Shown here piece after piece: positions 1 through 6,649 of a stretch of DNA of 11,101 nucleotides. The stretch covers positions 1-11,101 of the forward strand of contig DAOVTU010000042.1 of the NCBI GenBank assembly GCA_030632925.1, given 5' to 3'. The notes below the pieces were generated by a model that ran no database searches, was not told the DNA's origin, and was given only the letters and a program-made list of their open reading frames with translations. Every line of letters starts with the position of its first letter. The stretch's first letter is position 1. Source of the DNA: Candidatus Krumholzibacteriia bacterium. GTDB lineage: Bacteria > Krumholzibacteriota > Krumholzibacteriia > LZORAL124-64-63. The position numbers were made by a program, and so were the translations under genes.

Positions 1-1
1 C

Positions 2-478
2 AAACTGTTGGCGGCACTGGGCAAGGGCGACCTGGATTTCCTGTCTACGGACCACTGCGAATTCTGCCTGCGCGACAAGGCCCAGGCCGCAGCCGGCGGT
101 TTCCACGAAGTGCCCAACGGCTGCGGCGGCGTGGGCGAACGCCTGGTGCTCAGTCATTCATTGGCCGTCAAAACAGGCCAACTCAGCCTGGCCCGCTGGC
201 AGGATGTGATCTGCGCCCGCCCGGCCGAACTGATGGGCCTCAAGGGCCGTAAAGGCCGCCTCGCTGAAGGCCACGACGCCGACATCGTGCTCTTTGACCC
301 CACACCGGAGTACCGCTGGGAACCTCTGGGTCCCAGCGACCGCGTGGGCTCCATCTGGGCCGGCACGCCGGTCCAGGGCCAGGTCACGGATGTTTGGCTG
401 CGCGGCGCCCGTGTTGTCGCTGGTGCCCGGCTTGTGCAAGACCAACCCGGCGGGATGTTCCTGCCGCGTAAATTTTAG
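2..478 (+). CDS. Dihydropyrimidinase/hydantoinase-family amidohydrolase, C-terminal part (5' truncated by window edge)
   Basis: The frame is open from base 2 to the TAG at 476-478, giving the last 158 residues of a protein whose start lies off the window. Hydantoinase/dihydropyrimidinase enzymes are cytoplasmic metal-dependent amidohydrolases that open cyclic ureides such as dihydrouracil or hydantoins. The fragment shows the family's C-terminal signature. STDHCEF lies near fragment residues 15-21, and its Asp17 matches the conserved metal-binding/catalytic Asp of the 'SDHCPF' motif. PNGCGGVGERL follows about 20 residues later, matching the substrate-loop motif 'PNGxPGVExR'. Then come the typical 'RKGRLAEGHDADIVLFDP' segment and the closing beta-sandwich. 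Dihydroorotase normally carries 'DHAPH' here, so I favour dihydropyrimidinase over pyrC, but the N-terminal metal ligands are not visible and the substrate cannot be decided. The next gene starts 39 nt downstream on the same strand, consistent with cotranscription. Confidence 0.8.
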   Translation, partial: KLLAALGKGDLDFLSTDHCEFCLRDKAQAAAGGFHEVPNGCGGVGERLVLSHSLAVKTGQLSLARWQDVICARPAELMGLKGRKGRLAEGHDADIVLFDPTPEYRWEPLGPSDRVGSIWAGTPVQGQVTDVWLRGARVVAGARLVQDQPGGMFLPRKF

Positions 479-517
479 ACCGTACGCAACTTTTACAAAG
501 AGCAACAAAGGACCACC

Positions 518-1024
518 ATGGCCGAGTCGCCCCGCAAAATCTCGCCTGCCCAACTGGCTGGCCGCTATGAACGCATCCACACCCAACTGAGCGAACAGCT
601 CAAGACCGGCCCCAAGCGCACCGCCGATCCCATCGCGCGCATGGCCACCATCTGTGCCTTGATGCACGCCAAGATGCCCCATTTTTTCTGGACGGGATTT
701 TACCGCCTGGTTGATGGCGATTTGGTGGTCGGCCCCTACCAGGGTCCCTTGGCCTGTGCCCTTTTGCCCGCGCCCGATGGTGTCTGTTGGAAAGGTATCA
801 AAAGCCACCAGACCGTCATCGTGCCCGACGTGCACGCCTTCCCTGGCCACGTGGCCTGCGACGAACGCTCCCAGAGCGAAATCGTGGTGCCGGTGCGCGG
901 GCCCGGCGGCGATATCGTCGCGGTGTTGGATGTGGATTCGGATCAGCCGGATTCGTTTGCGGAAGTGGACCAGGCAGGCCTGGAAAAGATCGTCGCCTTG
1001 ATTACCGATGGTGAGTTGATTTAA
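518..1024 (+). CDS. msrC: Free methionine-(R)-sulfoxide reductase (fRMsr, GAF-domain)
   Basis: This 168-residue single GAF-domain protein should reduce free L-methionine-(R)-sulfoxide in the cytoplasm, using thioredoxin-recycled cysteines, as part of oxidative damage repair. All three cysteines of the family are present: Cys80 (GPLAC), Cys90 (DGVC) and Cys114 (HVACD). Their spacing of 10 and 24 residues matches my recollection of the E. coli enzyme (84/94/118). The surrounding signature 'VPDVHAFPGHVACD...SEIVVPV' at about 102-124 is also characteristic and separates it from signalling GAF domains. The start at 518 is supported by AAAGGA about 6 nt upstream of ATG, and the length is normal for the family. 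It follows the amidohydrolase by 39 nt and may share its transcript. Its TAA stop overlaps the stop codon of the convergent aminotransferase gene. Confidence 0.93.
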   Translation: MAESPRKISPAQLAGRYERIHTQLSEQLKTGPKRTADPIARMATICALMHAKMPHFFWTGFYRLVDGDLVVGPYQGPLACALLPAPDGVCWKGIKSHQTVIVPDVHAFPGHVACDERSQSEIVVPVRGPGGDIVAVLDVDSDQPDSFAEVDQAGLEKIVALITDGELI

Positions 1025-2739
1025 CGTTTTTCACCGGGCAAAGGGAACCAACGCAACGGCTCCAGCTCAGATGACAACACAGCCACCGGCGCCCCCGTAC
1101 CAATAGTTTCGCCCGCATTTTCCTGCAGCGTCTGCCACTCGACCACCAATTCTTCGGCCCGCGCCAGATATTCCGCGAACGCGCTCTCAGGCTCAGTCAA
1201 ATGCTGGGAGCGGTACTGCATCCGGCCCGAACAGTAGGCGATATCGCCCAGGCGCAAACTGGTGCCCCGCTCAGCGTTGCGATGCCGCCAAATGCCCGTC
1301 TCGGCCTCAAAATCGTAGTGCGGCAAAAAGCGCCAACCTTCGCGGGCAATGAAATCCACGGCCTTGATGATCAATCCAAACACTTCTTCGGAAATGAAGT
1401 AGTTGAAATTCACCCGCACCCAACCCGGCTTGATGCCTTCACTGCCCGCATCAATGGCCTCGTGGTATTTCATGCTGCGCGCCAGATCAATGCCCAACAA
1501 CCGGTGCCCATAGGGCCCCGCACAGGAACATCCCCCACGGGCCTGGATGCCAAACAGATCGTTCAACAACGCCACCACAAAATTGTGGTGCAGAATGCGT
1601 TCGCCACTGCGGATCACAAAGGACACAATGGACAACCGCTGCGCCTTCGTATTGCCCAGCACTTGAATATTGGCATTGTCCGACCAGGCCTCGATGGCCC
1701 GGTCCACAAAACCCTGTTCCAGGGCCTCGATGTTGTCTTCACCCACGGCGCGTTTCAGGTGAAACACCAATCCGGCCCGGATGGCTTCGATGATCGCCGG
1801 CGTGCCGCCTTCTTCCCGATGCGCGATGTCTGCGAGGTACGTGTGTTTATCAGGGCTCACGTACGAAACCGTGCCGCCACCCGGCACCGTCGGCACCGTA
1901 TTGGTGATCAGCCTGCGCTTGACCACCAGTACACCAGGCGTGCCCGGCCCCCCGATGAATTTGTGGGGCGAGATGAAGATGGCGTCCTTGTAGGTCAGCC
2001 CCTGGTGGGCCCCATCGCCATCGGGCAGGTTCATGTCCATTTTCACGTAGGGCGCTGCTGCCGCAAAATCCCAGAACGCGAGGGCGTCGTGGCTGTGCAA
2101 CAGGCGCGAAAGGCCTGCGGTGTCCGAGACTATACCCGTCACGTTACTGGCCGCCGAGAAACTGCCGATTTTCAGGGGTCGGTTGGCGAAGTTGACCAAC
2201 TCGCGCTCAAGGTGATCCATGTCGATGCGCCCATCGGAATCTTCGGGAATCATCACCACATCGGCGATGGATTCGCGCCAGGGCAGCTCGTTGGAATGGT
2301 GTTCGTAGGGCCCGATAAAAACCACCGGACGTTCGTCGGCCGGAATATGATCCGACAATCCGTATTTCAATTCCAGATCCCGCGGCAGGCGCAGGTTCAG
2401 GATATCGATCAGTTTGTTGATGGCGCCGGTCGCGCCCGAGCCGCAGAAGATGACCACGTCATCTTCGTTGCCACCCACCGATTCGAGAATGATTTGCCGG
2501 GCGTCTTCCCTGAAACGGGTGGTTTGCAGGCCGGTGCGCGAAGTTTCGGTATGGGTATTGGCGTAGAGCGGCAGCACTTCTTCGGCGATGTAGTTCTCGA
2601 TGAATTCCAGGGAGCGCCCACTGGCGGTGTAGTCGGCGTAGGTCATGCGGCGAAAACCGTACGGCCCGTTCAGGGCGCGGTCATCCCCGATGATCGCATC
2701 GCGGATCGTCTCGATCAAATGCTGCACGTTGGCTTCCAT
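1021..2739 (-). CDS. Class V aminotransferase (cysteine desulfurase-like fold), large 572-aa form
   Basis: This is a cytoplasmic PLP-dependent fold-type I enzyme of aminotransferase class V (NifS/Csd superfamily). The visible active-site framework includes GSGAT at about 100-104 (phosphate binding), HH at 147-148 (ring stacking), Asp224 in FWDFAAAAP (PLP nitrogen) and Lys260 in SPHKFIGGPGTPG (Schiff-base lysine). A cysteine pair, Cys404/Cys406, sits in RGGCSCAGPYGH, roughly where cysteine desulfurases carry their catalytic cysteine loop. The protein is about 170 residues longer than IscS/SufS, and residues from about 480 form a C-terminal extension I do not recognise. No isc/suf or tRNA-thiolation gene is nearby, so the reaction (desulfurase, lyase or other) is unknown. 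The start is supported by GGAG six nt upstream of ATG. The gene lies 75 nt downstream of the LpxR-like gene with no U-rich terminator between, so they may be cotranscribed. Confidence 0.85.
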   Translation of the reverse strand: MEANVQHLIETIRDAIIGDDRALNGPYGFRRMTYADYTASGRSLEFIENYIAEEVLPLYANTHTETSRTGLQTTRFREDARQIILESVGGNEDDVVIFCGSGATGAINKLIDILNLRLPRDLELKYGLSDHIPADERPVVFIGPYEHHSNELPWRESIADVVMIPEDSDGRIDMDHLERELVNFANRPLKIGSFSAASNVTGIVSDTAGLSRLLHSHDALAFWDFAAAAPYVKMDMNLPDGDGAHQGLTYKDAIFISPHKFIGGPGTPGVLVVKRRLITNTVPTVPGGGTVSYVSPDKHTYLADIAHREEGGTPAIIEAIRAGLVFHLKRAVGEDNIEALEQGFVDRAIEAWSDNANIQVLGNTKAQRLSIVSFVIRSGERILHHNFVVALLNDLFGIQARGGCSCAGPYGHRLLGIDLARSMKYHEAIDAGSEGIKPGWVRVNFNYFISEEVFGLIIKAVDFIAREGWRFLPHYDFEAETGIWRHRNAERGTSLRLGDIAYCSGRMQYRSQHLTEPESAFAEYLARAEELVVEWQTLQENAGETIGTGAPVAVLSSELEPLRWFPLPGEKR

Positions 2740-2767
2740 GGTCTGCTCCGGAAAATGCGGGTCATCG

Positions 2768-2801
2768 GGCCGGGAACGCTTACCCGGTCTTCTTGCCGGC
2801 C
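2768..2801 (-). repeat. Nested GC-rich inverted repeats in the lpxR-aminotransferase gap
   Basis: In the 75-nt spacer, CCGGG (2770-2774) and CCCGG (2783-2787) can pair over an 8-nt loop. Alternatively GGCCGG (2768-2773) can pair with CCGGCC (2796-2801). The two pairings exclude each other. No T-run follows on the - strand, so this is not a classical intrinsic terminator. It may be an mRNA processing or attenuating structure, or simply GC-rich sequence. The pairing is visible; any function is inference. Confidence 0.4.
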
Positions 2802-2814
2802 AATCATAACCCCT

Positions 2815-3894
2815 TCACAGGCGAAACGAAACCGTGATCGACCCGAAGTGGTTGGCCTGGTCCTGCAGCTCAAATTCCTTGGTCCGGTTCACGTAGACCA
2901 CGCCCACCCGCACGCCGAGGGCCGAAACGGCGAACCCGCCCAGAAAATCGGCCACCAACAGGTTCTTTTCGACCCGATGGCTGTCGCGCAACGTGTTGCC
3001 GTCCAAAAAGATATTCTGCAATACGGCCCGGCCATCCAAACCCAGAAACACGTACCACCCAAAGCGTGGATCCGGTGCAAAATAGCCCGATCCCGGCGGT
3101 GCCGGCTGAATACGCGGCGGTCCGAAATCCCGGTCCAACCCCTGTCCCAGGCGTAAGGTTCCACCCACGCCACCGTAAGTCAGGACATTGCCCAGTGCCG
3201 CGCCCGCGTGAGGCGAAAAGTCCGCTTCCAGGCCCAAACTGCCCAGCAGCGGCAGGTGATCCAGATTGTGCAGGTTCCGCCACTTCTGCTCCACCACCAG
3301 CATGACCGCCAATTCGTTGCCGATCTGATTGTCCCAACCCTGGGGCTCGGGCGAATCGATCAGCCGGTGCACCCATTTCTGCATGTCCTCACCCAGCGCC
3401 GCCGGCCCGACCATGCCCACCGACAGCTCGAACACCCGCATGGAATTGTCCCGGCACCCCACCAGGCCCAGATCCGCGTGCAACCATCCGGCGTAGGGAC
3501 GGTCATCGTCGATCAGGTCGCTGCGCGAAAGGTCCTCCGGGGTGTACAGGTTCTGGCCCAGCGCCCAGTGCGCACGCAGGACAACCTCAGGCGATGAGAA
3601 AAGATGATCACGGGACCACTCGTCGAGCCAGCCCCACACCCGATTTTCAGCAGTCTGGTATGAGACCTGCAAGCCATTGGTGTAGTGGCGATCCGACTCG
3701 TCGGTGCCCAGGATGTCGTTTTCGAAATGGAAAATGAACGAGCCTCTGGGCGCCGTTTCTTCAGCCCCCACGGATATTGGCAGGCCCATTGCCGCCAACA
3801 ACAGGATCATCCCAAAACACTCAGCAATCTTTCCCAATGAGAGGGTCCCTTCGACCGGATATATCGCCATCATTAATCTGAAGCCTACCAACAT
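2815..3894 (-). CDS. lpxR: LpxR-family outer-membrane lipid A deacylase (DUF2219-type barrel)
   Basis: LpxR is a calcium-dependent outer-membrane beta-barrel that removes the 3'-acyloxyacyl chain of lipid A. Family hallmarks are clear: FHFENDILGTDESDRHYTNG at 55-74 carries the Asn59-Asp60 pair and Thr72, DDRPYAGWL is at 130-138, and GPAALGEDMQKWVHRLI around 163-179 has the candidate catalytic His176, followed by GWDNQIGNE at 186-194. These correspond to Asn9, Asp10, Thr34 and His122 of Salmonella LpxR as I recall it. The position matching Lys67 there appears to be Arg124. The C-terminus ends in alternating barrel residues (SITVSFRL). A hydrophobic export segment lies at about 28-43, ending near SVGA/EE. 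The N-terminal region before it is long, so translation may really start at ATG 3873 (GGTAGG 10 nt upstream) or ATG 3870; the ATG at 3894 has poor Shine-Dalgarno spacing. The nearby subtilisin upstream has its own terminator, so this gene needs a promoter in 3895-3941. Confidence 0.82.
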   Translation of the reverse strand: MLVGFRLMMAIYPVEGTLSLGKIAECFGMILLLAAMGLPISVGAEETAPRGSFIFHFENDILGTDESDRHYTNGLQVSYQTAENRVWGWLDEWSRDHLFSSPEVVLRAHWALGQNLYTPEDLSRSDLIDDDRPYAGWLHADLGLVGCRDNSMRVFELSVGMVGPAALGEDMQKWVHRLIDSPEPQGWDNQIGNELAVMLVVEQKWRNLHNLDHLPLLGSLGLEADFSPHAGAALGNVLTYGGVGGTLRLGQGLDRDFGPPRIQPAPPGSGYFAPDPRFGWYVFLGLDGRAVLQNIFLDGNTLRDSHRVEKNLLVADFLGGFAVSALGVRVGVVYVNRTKEFELQDQANHFGSITVSFRL

Positions 3895-3941
3895 CCCCTG
3901 GCAATCGGTACTGATCTTTTCCGGCCCACGCCGTGCCGAAC

Positions 3942-3970
3942 AAAAAAAGGGGCGACCGATGGCCGCCCCT
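3942..3970 (-). terminator. Intrinsic terminator of the subtilisin gene
   Basis: On the - strand RNA, AGGGGCGGCC pairs with GGUCGCCCCU over an AUC loop (10 bp with one G-U pair), followed directly by a run of seven U. It starts 20 nt beyond the subtilisin stop codon, at the expected place and orientation. It should separate the subtilisin transcript from the LpxR-family gene. Confidence 0.93.
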
Positions 3971-3989
3971 CTCCGTTCGAGAATCGAAC

Positions 3990-6404
3990 TTACTTCAGCA
4001 TGATCATCTTCCGCGTCTCGTTGAAGCCAGGAGCTTCCAGGCGGTAGAAGTACACACCACTGGGGCTGTTTTCAGCATTCCAGGTAAAGGCGTGCAGACC
4101 AGGACCGTAGGTGCCGCTGGCCAGACTCTTGACCAACTCGCCCTTCACGTTGTAGATCGCCAGACGCACTTCGCCTTCGGCCGCGAGGCTGAAGGAAATT
4201 TCCGTCATGGGATTGAACGGGTTGGGATAGTTCTGACCCAGAGCGGTCATCGCAACCATGCGGTCGTTGTTGGCGCCATAGACGTCGCCACCCTCGCAGG
4301 ACTCGGTCACCAGGTTGGCAGCCGAATCGTAGGTCAGCGTGGCGTGGGTCACGTCAGTCACCGTGAAGCAGAACTGGGTCACGCCATCGCCCTTGCGACC
4401 GGTCACCAGGGTGACCGTACCGTCGGTACCCGTCACGCCCGAAACCGTACCGGAGATATCGGCGGAGTAGGTGGCCGTAACGGTAGCACCAGCAGCAGCG
4501 GCGCCACTGTCGTCCAGAACCGTCACGTCACAGTATCCGTAGTACTTCCGGCCACTGATGACCTTATACACGTTCATGTCCGACACGTACATCGTATCGC
4601 CACCAACGGTGGGCTCGGTCACGGTGATGTAGTCGGCCTTGGTCACAGAGTCGCTGCCAAAGTCATTGGTCACGGTCAAGGAAACCGTGTACACACCAAC
4701 AGCATTGTAGGTGTAGCTGGGGTTCTGCGCGGTGGAGGTGCCACCGTCACCGAAGGTCCAGCTCCAGGTCGTCGGTGCGTTGCTCGACTGGTCAGCAAAG
4801 GTCACCAACAGGGCCACATCGCCACTGGTGGGCGAACCGGCAAAGGCCGCTACCGGAGGATTCTCCACCGGGCCGCCGCCGCCAGCGACAGCCGCAGCCG
4901 CGTCGACCATGCCATAACCCGAGTAGCGATCCCAACCGGCACCGGACTCGACGTTGACGATGTCTTCAGCGGTGGCCATCATCTGAGCACGAACTTCGTC
5001 CGGAGTGTAGTCCGGGAAGGCCGACTTGATCAGGGCCGCTACGCCAGCCGCATAGGGCGTCGCGCAGGAAGTGCCGTTGAAGAACATGTCGTAGTTTCCC
5101 GCGTCATAACCGGCGGTACCGGAAATGTCAGTCGTCGGCACGATGGTCGGGGCAATGATGTCCACGGCACCGCGGTCGTCCTGGGTGGTCGAACCGTAGT
5201 TCGAGCCCCACCAGCGCTCGCCGTCACACGTGTAACCATTGGGATCCGCGAAGACACCAGGGTTCAACTCGGCATCGCTGCTGCTCGAGCGCTTGCGATC
5301 GCCACAGGGCGAAGCTGCGCCAACGGCGATCACGTATTCGTTGATGGCCGGATAGCTGACCACGCTGGCATTCTCGTTACCCGTCGCCGCCAGAATCGTA
5401 CAGCCGGCGTTGTGGGCATACAGGAGGGCTGCGTCAGTAGCTGCATCGCTGCTGATGGCTGCGCCAAGGCTCATGCTGATCACGTCGGCGTTGTTGTCGG
5501 CCGCGTAATAGATGGCGTTGGTGATCGAGGTGAAGCTCATGCTGCCACGACGATCGGCAACCTTCAGGGGCATGATGGTGCAATTGCCAGCGATACCGAC
5601 GATGCCGGTGCCGTTGTTCGCAACCGCAGCGGTGACGCCAGCGCAGCAGGTGCCGTGACCGGCGCTGCGGCTGTCATCCATCGGGTTGGTATCGTTGTCA
5701 CCAAAGTCATAACCCGTCATGCAGTTCAGGTCTTCATGGTAGATATCCACACCACTGTCGACGATGGCGATGATCACCGAAGGGTCACCATAGGAGACAT
5801 CCCAGGCTGCTTCGGCGTTGCTGTCGAAACCAACCGTACCACCGGGCGGGCCGGTGTGGCTATAGGTCGCCCAATCGTAGGAAATCATCTGGGCCGTATT
5901 GTTGTGGCCCCAGTGGTCCTGATACAGCGGGTCGTTGGGAACGCTGGCCGGAAAGGCGAACCAGTCGGGCGTCGCATACTCAACCGCAGGGTCACGGGCA
6001 AGTTCTTCAGCCAGGGCAATCATGTCCCCGCTGTCAACGTGCAGCATGAACCAGCGATCCACACCCAGGTCGGTGGCTTTGGCCACGTTTTGGGGTTGGT
6101 CGTAGGGACGCTCAATGCGATTGACGCCGGCTTTGGCGGCAATGGCATCAACGGCAGCGATACCCGTGCGATTGCCCGGAACCACAGCGCCTCTGTTGAA
6201 GGGCACAGCGAGCATGGCCTTGTCCAGATTGGCGACGCGGAACTTCACAAGTACGCGATCGGGGTGATGAGTGGGCACTTCGTTGGACAGGGTGGTGAAA
6301 CCATCCTGGACCGGAGCGAAATCCCGGGTTGCGGGCGCGGCCAGGGCTGCAGAAGCCATGGCGACGAGCAAAATTAAGGCAATAATCATTTTCTGGGAAC
6401 GCAT
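3990..6404 (-). CDS. Secreted subtilisin-family (S8) serine protease with PKD, Ig-like and FlgD-Ig-like C-terminal sorting domains
   Basis: This is an 804-residue exported protease. Residues 1-23 are a signal peptide (Arg/Lys, hydrophobic core, ALAA). About 45-150 resembles a fervidolysin-type inhibitory propeptide. The S8 catalytic domain spans about 155-505, with the triad Asp216 (AIVDSGVD), His250 (GHGTCCAGV) and Ser446 (NGTSCATP), plus Asn343 of the oxyanion hole (ATGNENAS). A PKD domain follows at about 516-598 (WTFGDGGTS...YTV.LTVTN). Next is an Ig-like beta domain at about 602-705, of the kind seen behind other bacterial S8 proteases. The FlgD-Ig-like module at about 721-804 contains GQNYPNPFNPMTEISF and YNVKGELVK and ends RKMIMLK. 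It is a presumed secretion or surface-attachment tail. Several cysteines (253, 254, 275, 335, 367, 393, 447) suit an extracytoplasmic protein with disulfides. The start is firm: AGGAG lies 5 nt from the ATG. The gene appears monocistronic, with terminators on both sides. Its substrate is not deducible. Confidence 0.94.
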   Translation of the reverse strand: MRSQKMIIALILLVAMASAALAAPATRDFAPVQDGFTTLSNEVPTHHPDRVLVKFRVANLDKAMLAVPFNRGAVVPGNRTGIAAVDAIAAKAGVNRIERPYDQPQNVAKATDLGVDRWFMLHVDSGDMIALAEELARDPAVEYATPDWFAFPASVPNDPLYQDHWGHNNTAQMISYDWATYSHTGPPGGTVGFDSNAEAAWDVSYGDPSVIIAIVDSGVDIYHEDLNCMTGYDFGDNDTNPMDDSRSAGHGTCCAGVTAAVANNGTGIVGIAGNCTIMPLKVADRRGSMSFTSITNAIYYAADNNADVISMSLGAAISSDAATDAALLYAHNAGCTILAATGNENASVVSYPAINEYVIAVGAASPCGDRKRSSSSDAELNPGVFADPNGYTCDGERWWGSNYGSTTQDDRGAVDIIAPTIVPTTDISGTAGYDAGNYDMFFNGTSCATPYAAGVAALIKSAFPDYTPDEVRAQMMATAEDIVNVESGAGWDRYSGYGMVDAAAAVAGGGGPVENPPVAAFAGSPTSGDVALLVTFADQSSNAPTTWSWTFGDGGTSTAQNPSYTYNAVGVYTVSLTVTNDFGSDSVTKADYITVTEPTVGGDTMYVSDMNVYKVISGRKYYGYCDVTVLDDSGAAAAGATVTATYSADISGTVSGVTGTDGTVTLVTGRKGDGVTQFCFTVTDVTHATLTYDSAANLVTESCEGGDVYGANNDRMVAMTALGQNYPNPFNPMTEISFSLAAEGEVRLAIYNVKGELVKSLASGTYGPGLHAFTWNAENSPSGVYFYRLEAPGFNETRKMIMLK

Positions 6405-6419
6405 GCGTTCTCCTGTCGG

Positions 6420-6476
6420 CTATATGGTGCGAGATTTCATATGGAGCTCTCCCCTCCAATGCCTTACCCCACACAT
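6420..6476 (-). other. Possible short leader ORF in the subtilisin 5' region
   Basis: An ATG at 6474-6476 opens an 18-codon frame (MCGVRHWRGELHMKSRTI) ending at TAG 6420-6422, 15 nt before the subtilisin start codon. A strong AAGGAGGA (6495-6502) lies about 18 nt upstream of it, which is too far for good use. An internal ATG at 6438-6440 has GGAGGGG (6451-6457) at better spacing and would give only MKSRTI. Two Shine-Dalgarno-like sequences without a long gene are visible. That a leader peptide is made is speculative. Confidence 0.2.
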
Positions 6477-6549
6477 CGAATAGCGCGGTTGTATTCCTCC
6501 TTTTCTTTCAAACTCCTACCAACATGGTAGTAATTTGTTGTATCTAAAT

Positions 6550-6578
6550 ATCTTACACGATTCGAAATACAATTGGAA
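6550..6578 (-). promoter_or_regulatory. Weak candidate promoter for the subtilisin gene
   Basis: Reading the - strand, TTCCAA and TAAGAT are separated by 17 nt in the AT-rich stretch just past the upstream terminator, about 145 nt from the protease start. The -10 matches TATAAT at four of six positions and the -35 matches TTGACA at three, so support is modest. The 245-nt gap 6405-6649 holds the upstream terminator, this AT-rich segment, a small hairpin (CTACC/GGTAG at 6516-6530) and the two Shine-Dalgarno-like runs. Promoter consensus in this phylum is not known to me. Confidence 0.25.
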
Positions 6579-6590
6579 CAGCTTTATTAT

Positions 6591-6616
6591 AAAAAAACAT
6601 CCCATTTTGAGGGATG
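6591..6616 (-). terminator. Intrinsic terminator after the beta-barrel gene
   Basis: On the - strand, CATCCC pairs with GGGATG over a 7-nt A-rich loop and is followed by seven T. It begins 33 nt after the stop codon of the outer-membrane barrel gene. The stem is short but the T-run is uninterrupted. It closes the sigma-54-type operon and separates it from the protease. Confidence 0.82.
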
Positions 6617-6649
6617 AGAATCACAGTCATTATCTGGGCGAATCCCCGC

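Noticed and set aside
1201..3156. A 651-codon + strand open frame antisense to the aminotransferase and LpxR genes
   Set aside because: It crosses two real genes and their spacer, has no family resemblance, and both genes below it carry complete conserved motifs on the other strand.
3917..3935. GGCACGGCGTGGGC on the - strand before the LpxR-like gene as a second sigma-54 promoter
   Set aside because: The GG-N10-GC spacing fits, but the -12 element is GGGC rather than TTGC and no palindromic activator site is nearby. It is too weak to call.
3933..6377. An 814-codon open frame on the + strand antisense to the subtilisin gene
   Set aside because: It mirrors the protease frame almost exactly, has biased His/Val/Gly/Arg composition and no recognisable domain, signal or ribosome site. 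Long antisense frames are expected in GC-rich genes with strong codon bias.
3884..6525. Shared 11-mer CCTACCAACAT at 3884-3894 and 6515-6525
   Set aside because: An 11-base match between two places is expected by chance many times in a window of this size.
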